From the NCBI RefSeq assembly GCF_020883495.1, contig NZ_CP086610.1, positions 1,593,501 through 1,657,500 on the forward strand: a stretch of DNA of 64,000 nucleotides. Reading direction: 5' to 3'. How positions within the stretch are numbered: position 1 is the stretch's first letter; every line of letters starts with the position of its first letter. This document shows positions 57,684 through 64,000 of the stretch, one piece after another. Both the position numbers and the translations under genes were made by a program. Under the pieces are notes generated by a model. That model did not search any database. It worked only from the letters and a program-made list of their open reading frames with translations, and was not told where the DNA came from. The DNA is from Shinella zoogloeoides (GTDB lineage Bacteria > Pseudomonadota > Alphaproteobacteria > Rhizobiales > Rhizobiaceae).

Positions 57684-58712
57684 ATGGCAAAAAAAATCGT
57701 GACGGCGCTCGTCGGCGCCGCCGTGCTGGGGCTTGGCGCAACGGCAGCACAGGCAGACACGCTCTCTGACGTGAAGGCCAAGGGCTTCGTGCAGTGCGGT
57801 GTGAACGGCTCGAACCTCGCCGGTTTCGGCGCGCAGGATTCGGCCGGCAACTGGGCCGGTCTCGACATCGACCTCTGCAAGGCCGTGGCTGCCGCCGTCT
57901 TCGGCGATGCCACCAAGGTGAAGTACACCCCGCTCTCGGCCAAGGACCGCTTCCCGGCCCTGCAGTCCGGCGAAATCGATATTCTTGCCCGTAACACCAC
58001 CTGGAGCATCAGCCGCGATTCGCAGCTCGGCTTCGATTTCCGCGCCGTGAACTACTATGACGGCCAGGGCTTCATGGTGAAGAAGGAGCTCGGCGTGAAG
58101 TCCGCGCTGGAACTGTCCGGCGCCTCGGTCTGCGTCCAGTCCGGTACGACGACGGAACTGAACCTCGCCGACTTCTTCCGCTCCAACAACATGGACTTCA
58201 AGCCGGTCGTCTTCGAAGCGCAGGACGAAGCGGACGCCGCCTACAATGCCGGCCGCTGCGACGCCTACACGACCGACGCCTCGGGCCTCTACTCGATCCG
58301 CCTGAAGATGACCAACCCGGACGACCACATGGTTCTGCCGGAGATCATCTCCAAGGAGCCGCTCGGCCCGGCCGTTCGCCAGAACGATTCCAAGTGGTTC
58401 GACATCGTGTCTTGGTCGCATTACGCCATGGTGGCCGCCGAGGAATTCGGCATCACCCAGGCGAATGTCGAGGAGATGAAGAAGTCCGCCAACCCGGACA
58501 TCAAGCGCTTCCTCGGCGAAGAGGCCGACTCCACCATCGGCGCCGACCTCGGCGTTCCGAAGGACTGGGCCGTACAGATCATCAAGGCTGTCGGCAACTA
58601 TGGCGAATCCTTCGAGCGCAATGTCGGCGAAGGCTCCCCGCTCAAGATCGCCCGCGGCCTGAACGGCCTGTGGACGAAGGGCGGCCTGCAGTACGCACCG
58701 CCGATCCGCTAA
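57684..58712 (+). CDS. aapJ: General L-amino acid ABC transporter, periplasmic binding protein
   Basis: AapJ captures a wide range of L-amino acids in the periplasm and hands them to AapQM. The 342-residue protein has a signal peptide ending AAQA-DT at residue 24. The solute-binding type 3 fold is seen in GFVQCGVNGSNLAGFGAQDS, GEIDILARNTTWSISRDSQL and DFRAVNYYDGQGF. The length and composition match rhizobial AapJ, and the gene order JQMP confirms it. It is followed by a partial terminator. Confidence 0.96.
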   Translation: MAKKIVTALVGAAVLGLGATAAQADTLSDVKAKGFVQCGVNGSNLAGFGAQDSAGNWAGLDIDLCKAVAAAVFGDATKVKYTPLSAKDRFPALQSGEIDILARNTTWSISRDSQLGFDFRAVNYYDGQGFMVKKELGVKSALELSGASVCVQSGTTTELNLADFFRSNNMDFKPVVFEAQDEADAAYNAGRCDAYTTDASGLYSIRLKMTNPDDHMVLPEIISKEPLGPAVRQNDSKWFDIVSWSHYAMVAAEEFGITQANVEEMKKSANPDIKRFLGEEADSTIGADLGVPKDWAVQIIKAVGNYGESFERNVGEGSPLKIARGLNGLWTKGGLQYAPPIR

Positions 58713-58730
58713 GCGGCATCGAATCGATCC

Positions 58731-58758
58731 GGGAGGGCAAGCCATTGCCCTCCCTTTT
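58731..58758 (+). terminator. Attenuator/terminator between aapJ and aapQ
   Basis: GGGAGGGCAA (58731-58740) and TTGCCCTCCC (58745-58754) form a perfect 10-bp stem with a 4-base loop followed by TTTT. A partial stop here would let the binding protein be made in excess over the permease, as is usual in ABC operons. Confidence 0.8.
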
Positions 58759-58804
58759 CAGCTAACGCCCGGAAAACAGGGCGAAACAACGTCAGGGGAA
58801 ATGC

Positions 58805-60013
58805 ATGGCTCTTGCGGATGCCCGAACAGGGTCCGGCGAACCGCCGAAGGTATCTCTTCTCTACAATCCTGCACTGAGAAGCATCGTCTATCAGGTCGTC
58901 ACATTCGTGGTGATCGTCGCCGCCGTCTGGTACGCTTGGAACAACGTCGTCCAGAACCTCGCCCGCGCCAACATGACGGCCGGCTTCGGCTTCCTCAACA
59001 GCCGCGCGGGCTTCGACATCGCGCAGACGCTGATCGCCTATTCGAGCGATTCGACCTATTTCCGCGCGCTGCAGGTCGCCCTCATCAACACGCTGGTCGT
59101 CGCTGCCGTCGGCATCGTTACCGCGACGATCGTCGGCCTTCTCGTCGGTGTCGGACGCCTGTCGAACAACTGGCTGATCGCCAAGCTCTGCACGGTCTAT
59201 GTGGAAGTCTTCCGCAACATTCCGCCGCTGCTGGTCATCTTCTTCTGGTATCTCGGCGTTCTCGCCCTGCTGCCGTCGATCCGCACCATCTTCCAGAGCG
59301 TGAAGGATAATCCCGACGCGGTCTTCTTCATCTCCAACCGCGGCATCTACATGCCGGCTCCGGTCTTCGGCGAAGGCTTCGGGGTGGTGCTCGGGGCCTT
59401 TGTGCTCGGCATTATCGCCGCCATCGCCTTCACGATCTGGGCCAATGCCCGCCAGCGCGCCACGGGCCAGCGCCCGCCGGTGCTGTGGGTCAATCTCGCG
59501 CTCATCCTGCTCTTCCCGCTCGGCGTCTTCATCGCGATGGGCCAGCCGCTGACGCTCGATTATCCCGTACCCGGCTCCTTCAACATGAAGGGCGGCATGG
59601 TGATCGGGCCGGAATTCCTGGCGCTCTACCTCGCGCTGTCGCTCTATACGGCCGCCTTCATCGCAGAAATCGTGCGCGCCGGCATCCGCGGCGTGCCGAA
59701 GGGCCAGTCCGAGGCCGCCTTCGCGCTCGGGCTGCGCTCGGGTCATACGACCCGCCTCGTCGTGCTGCCGCAGGCGCTCAGGATCATCATCCCGCCGCTC
59801 ACCTCGCAATATCTCAACCTCATCAAGAACTCCTCGCTCGCGGTGGCTGTCGGTTACGCCGACCTCGTCGCGGTCGGCGGCACCATCCTCAACCAGTCGG
59901 GCAAGTCGATCGAGATCATCTCGATCTGGATGCTGATCTACGTCTCGATCAGCCTCATCACCTCGCTGTTCATGAACTGGTTCAACGCCAAGATGGCCCT
60001 GGTGGAGCGCTGA
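58805..60013 (+). CDS. aapQ: General L-amino acid ABC transporter, permease AapQ
   Basis: The 402-residue inner-membrane permease has about eight helices. The EAA loop is [20 protein letters not shown], followed by [21 protein letters not shown] long insertion between helices is typical of AapQ. AGGGGA lies before the ATG at 58805. It is 1 base before aapM. Confidence 0.95.
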   Translation: MALADARTGSGEPPKVSLLYNPALRSIVYQVVTFVVIVAAVWYAWNNVVQNLARANMTAGFGFLNSRAGFDIAQTLIAYSSDSTYFRALQVALINTLVVAAVGIVTATIVGLLVGVGRLSNNWLIAKLCTVYVEVFRNIPPLLVIFFWYLGVLALLPSIRTIFQSVKDNPDAVFFISNRGIYMPAPVFGEGFGVVLGAFVLGIIAAIAFTIWANARQRATGQRPPVLWVNLALILLFPLGVFIAMGQPLTLDYPVPGSFNMKGGMVIGPEFLALYLALSLYTAAFIAEIVRAGIRGVPKGQSEAAFALGLRSGHTTRLVVLPQALRIIIPPLTSQYLNLIKNSSLAVAVGYADLVAVGGTILNQSGKSIEIISIWMLIYVSISLITSLFMNWFNAKMALVER

Positions 60014-60014
60014 G

Positions 60015-61169
60015 ATGACCGACAACATCACCTATCTGCGCGACCGCTTCCTGGAGGCCGAAAAACCGCCGGCTTCCGAAAAATCGGCCGTCGCCTGGAT
60101 TCGCAACAACCTCTTCGCCTCCTGGAAAGACGGTATCCTGACGGTCGTCGCCATCACGGCGATCCTCTATTACCTGCCGAAGGCGCTGAACTGGCTGTTC
60201 TTCTCCGCCGTCTGGAGCGGTACGGACCGCACCGCCTGCCTCACCGTCGACCAGGGCGGCCAGTTGCCCTCCGGCTGGAACGGCGCGTGCTGGGCCTATG
60301 TGAACGACCGCTTCGTGCAGTTCATGTTCGGCTCCTATCCGCGCGACGAACTTTGGCGTCCGCTGCTGGTCGTCGCCCTGTTCGTGGCGCTGCTCGTTCC
60401 CTTCCTGATGCCGAAGCTGCCGCGCAAGGGGCTGAACGCCCTCCTGCTCTTGGTGGCTTTCCCCATCGTCTCCTACATCCTGCTGCTCGGCGGCTGGTTC
60501 GGTCTCAGGCATGTGGAAACGTCGCTCTGGGGCGGCCTGATGGTGACGCTCGTGCTCTCCTTCGTCGGCATCGTGGTCTCGCTTCCGGCGGGTATCCTGC
60601 TGGCGCTCGGGCGACGGTCGAGCATGCCGGTGATGAAAACGGTCTGCGTCGTCTTCATCGAGTTGATCCGCGGCGTGCCGCTGATCACCGTGCTCTTCAT
60701 GGCGAGCGTGCTGCTGCCGCTGTTCCTGGAGCCGGGCAACAATATCGACAAGTTCCTGCGCGCGCTCATCGGCGTGTCGATCTTCGCATCCGCCTATATG
60801 GCGGAGGTTATTCGCGGCGGTCTTCAAGCCATTCCGAAAGGACAATATGAAGCGGCCGATGCTCTTGGTCTAAACTACTTCCACAAAATGACCTTCATCG
60901 TGCTTCCGCAGGCCATCAAGCTCGTGATCCCCGGTATCGTGAACACCTTCATCGGCATGTTCAAGGATACGTCCCTCGTCACGATCATCTCGATGTACGA
61001 CCTGCTCGGCATCGTGAAGGCGAGTTTTGGGGACTCGGGCTGGATCACGCCGGTCACGCCCCTGACGGGCCTGATCTTCGCCGGCTTCACGTTCTGGATT
61101 TTCTGCTTCGGCATGTCGCGCTACTCGGCTTTCGTGGAACGCCGGCTCGACACGAACCACAAAAGATAA
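60015..61169 (+). CDS. aapM: General L-amino acid ABC transporter, permease AapM
   Basis: The 384-residue permease partners AapQ. It has the EAA loop [20 protein letters not shown], followed by [20 protein letters not shown], and ends [17 protein letters not shown]. The N-terminal hydrophilic segment [19 protein letters not shown] is typical of AapM. The next gene, aapP, starts 16 bases later. Confidence 0.95.
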   Translation: MTDNITYLRDRFLEAEKPPASEKSAVAWIRNNLFASWKDGILTVVAITAILYYLPKALNWLFFSAVWSGTDRTACLTVDQGGQLPSGWNGACWAYVNDRFVQFMFGSYPRDELWRPLLVVALFVALLVPFLMPKLPRKGLNALLLLVAFPIVSYILLLGGWFGLRHVETSLWGGLMVTLVLSFVGIVVSLPAGILLALGRRSSMPVMKTVCVVFIELIRGVPLITVLFMASVLLPLFLEPGNNIDKFLRALIGVSIFASAYMAEVIRGGLQAIPKGQYEAADALGLNYFHKMTFIVLPQAIKLVIPGIVNTFIGMFKDTSLVTIISMYDLLGIVKASFGDSGWITPVTPLTGLIFAGFTFWIFCFGMSRYSAFVERRLDTNHKR

Positions 61170-61185
61170 CTGAGAGGAAACAACA

Positions 61186-61962
61186 ATGGCCAACCAAGCC
61201 CAGGCGCAACAGATGACGGTTTCCGCTACGGATGTCGCCGTCGAGATCGTCAACATGAACAAGTGGTACGGCGATTTTCACGTGCTGCGCGACGTCAATC
61301 TCAAGGTCATGAAGGGCGAGCGCATCGTCATCGCCGGCCCGTCCGGCTCGGGCAAGTCCACCATGATCCGCTGCATCAACCGTCTGGAAGAGCACCAGAA
61401 GGGCCAGATCGTCGTCGACGGCATCGAGCTGACCAACGACCTGAAGAAGATCGACGAAGTGCGCCGCGAAGTCGGCATGGTGTTCCAGCACTTCAACCTC
61501 TTCCCGCACCTGACGATCCTCGAAAACTGCACGCTGGCCCCGATCTGGGTACGCAAGATGCCGAAGAAGGATGCCGAGGAAGTGGCGATGCACTACCTCA
61601 AGCGCGTCAAGATCCCGGAACAGGCCAACAAGTATCCGGGCCAGCTCTCCGGCGGCCAGCAACAGCGCGTTGCAATCGCCCGCTCGCTCTGCATGAAGCC
61701 GAAGATCATGCTCTTCGACGAGCCGACCTCGGCGCTCGACCCGGAAATGGTCAAGGAAGTGCTCGACACCATGGTGTCGCTGGCCGAAGAAGGCATGACC
61801 ATGCTGTGCGTGACGCACGAAATGGGCTTTGCCCGTCAGGTCGCCAACCGCGTCATCTTCATGGACCAGGGCCAGATCGTCGAGCAGAATTCGCCGGCCG
61901 AGTTCTTCGACAATCCGCAGCACGAGCGCACCAAGCTGTTCCTCAGCCAGATCCTGCACTAG
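61186..61962 (+). CDS. aapP: General L-amino acid ABC transporter, ATPase AapP
   Basis: The 258-residue ATPase has Walker [10 protein letters not shown], the Q-loop [11 protein letters not shown], the signature [15 protein letters not shown], Walker [13 protein letters not shown] and the switch His in [12 protein letters not shown]. It energises uptake by AapQM. GAGAGGAAA lies before the ATG. A strong terminator ends the operon. Confidence 0.97.
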   Translation: MANQAQAQQMTVSATDVAVEIVNMNKWYGDFHVLRDVNLKVMKGERIVIAGPSGSGKSTMIRCINRLEEHQKGQIVVDGIELTNDLKKIDEVRREVGMVFQHFNLFPHLTILENCTLAPIWVRKMPKKDAEEVAMHYLKRVKIPEQANKYPGQLSGGQQQRVAIARSLCMKPKIMLFDEPTSALDPEMVKEVLDTMVSLAEEGMTMLCVTHEMGFARQVANRVIFMDQGQIVEQNSPAEFFDNPQHERTKLFLSQILH

Positions 61963-61982
61963 GCGGATCGGTATCGAACGAG

Positions 61983-62015
61983 AAAAGGCGGGCCATCGAG
62001 CCCGCCTTTTTGTTT
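61983..62015 (+). terminator. Terminator after aapP
   Basis: AAAAGGCGGGC (61983-61993) pairs with GCCCGCCTTTT (62000-62010) across a 6-base loop, then T-rich sequence. Confidence 0.88.
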
Positions 62016-62195
62016 GCGCATGAGAGAGGGCATTTTACGACACAAGGATCGCACGGCGTATCTGCCGGCCTTCTCTTGCTCTCACCCCTCGCCCGGGTGG
62101 ATCGGTTCATTCATGGCTCGAACGCGCTGACCGGGATTTGGAACCGGCTCGGCTCCGGCGCGTTGTGATTGCGAACGAAGCAGAAAGGTTCCACC

Positions 62196-62609
62196 ATGTT
62201 GAAGCTCAGAACCAGCCTTGCCGCAGGCGCCGTCTCTTTGGCCCTTGCCCTCACATCCGCCATTCCCGCGCAGGCGGTCACCTTCCCGAACGTTCCCGTT
62301 CCAGCGGCGTCCGCCGTCGAAAAGGTGCAGTATAATTACGACCGCCGGATGGAACGCCGCTGGCACGGCCACCGCGGCTCCCGTTACCACCGCCCCGGCT
62401 ACCGCCGCCATTCGGATGGATGGTGGTATCCGCTCGCCGCCTTCGGCCTCGGTGCCGCGATCGGCGGCGCGATCGCCAACGATCGCGATACGGGCGATTC
62501 GCATGTGAGCTGGTGCGCGAACCGCTACCGGTCCTATCGCGCCTACGACAATACGTTCCAGCCCAACTATGGCCCCCGCAGGGCCTGCATCTCTCCCTAC
62601 TCGCGATAG
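62196..62609 (+). CDS. BA14K family protein
   Basis: The 137-residue exported protein has a signal peptide (MLKLRTSLAAGAVSLALALT, cleavage after AQA), an Arg/His/Tyr-rich middle and a Gly-rich hydrophobic stretch. The C-terminal BA14K core reads HVSWCANRYRSYRAYDNTFQ with YGPRRACISPY. Brucella BA14K is an immunoreactive lectin-like protein. The ATG at 62196 has AAAGG upstream and places the signal peptide at the start. Confidence 0.88.
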   Translation: MLKLRTSLAAGAVSLALALTSAIPAQAVTFPNVPVPAASAVEKVQYNYDRRMERRWHGHRGSRYHRPGYRRHSDGWWYPLAAFGLGAAIGGAIANDRDTGDSHVSWCANRYRSYRAYDNTFQPNYGPRRACISPYSR

Positions 62610-62647
62610 GGATGGCGCGGGGTCAGGCTCTCACGCCGCATGCAAAC

Positions 62648-62676
62648 AAAAAACCCGGCATTCCTGCCGGGTTTTT
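62648..62676. terminator. Bidirectional terminator between the BA14K gene and pyrG
   Basis: AAAACCCGGCA and TGCCGGGTTTT form a stem with a TTCC loop, flanked by A and T runs on both sides. It serves the convergent BA14K and pyrG genes. Confidence 0.85.
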
Positions 62677-62697
62677 CTTGATCGTTCGTCACCAGCC

Positions 62698-64000
<1,303 letters not shown>

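Overview
The window is 64 kb of GC-rich, densely packed bacterial chromosome. The gene content points to the alphaproteobacterial family Rhizobiaceae (Rhizobium, Ensifer, Shinella and relatives). Supporting evidence includes an aapJQMP general amino-acid ABC transporter, an EipB/DUF1849 envelope protein, LpxI instead of LpxH in lipid A synthesis, DUF3126 and BA14K proteins, a phasin, and a GAAC-N7-GAAC SOS box of the alphaproteobacterial type between uvrA and ssb. The genus cannot be fixed from sequence reading alone. Most of the window is core housekeeping; the clearly accessory parts are an Mrp/Mbh-type cation antiporter cluster with an adjacent IS30 element, and a possible integrase scar next to a tRNA-Ser gene.

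Layout. 1-12.2 kb: uvrA (runs off the left edge), ssb, a cupin, marC, gyrA, two tiny membrane-protein genes, coaD, two cyclophilins, a DMT transporter, and queA-tgt for queuosine. 12.2-13.4 kb: a DUF4864 protein and a GNAT acetyltransferase. 13.6-19.2 kb: a seven-gene Mrp/Mbh-like cluster (E, F, MbhD-like DUF4040, G, MbhE-MrpB fusion, C, and a 1034-residue protein holding two complete antiporter-like modules). 19.3-20.4 kb: an IS30-family insertion sequence. 20.5-28.9 kb: purC facing a minus-strand run of an MBL hydrolase, tatD, metG, holB, tmk, a dacC-like gene and rlpA. 29.0-30.1 kb: a small unknown gene, tRNA-Ser(UGA) and a universal stress protein.

30.4-43.7 kb is the classic envelope and translation block, all on the minus strand. 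In transcription order it reads rpsB, tsf, pyrH, frr, uppS, cdsA, rseP, bamA, lpxD, fabZ, lpxA, lpxI, lpxB. It links ribosome function, UMP supply, undecaprenyl and phospholipid synthesis, outer-membrane assembly and lipid A synthesis. 43.9-54.9 kb holds EipB, RidA, a GDPD phosphodiesterase, a FemAB-like acetyltransferase, a HIT protein, AzlCD, clpS-clpA, a phasin with a striking duplicated operator-like motif, DUF3126, cysE, a hydrolase and a zf-CHCC protein. 54.9-64 kb holds an FAD monooxygenase, metC, the aapJQMP operon, a BA14K protein and pyrG (runs off the right edge).

The most interesting points are: the Mrp/Mbh module with a fused double antiporter subunit and no full MrpA; a DacC-like protein whose SxN and KTG motifs are both altered; a Tgt with three of four zinc ligands replaced; a twin TGCAATGCA operator over the phasin promoter; and a two-gene cassette of tiny membrane proteins between gyrA and coaD. 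All functional statements are from reading motifs; no database search was run.
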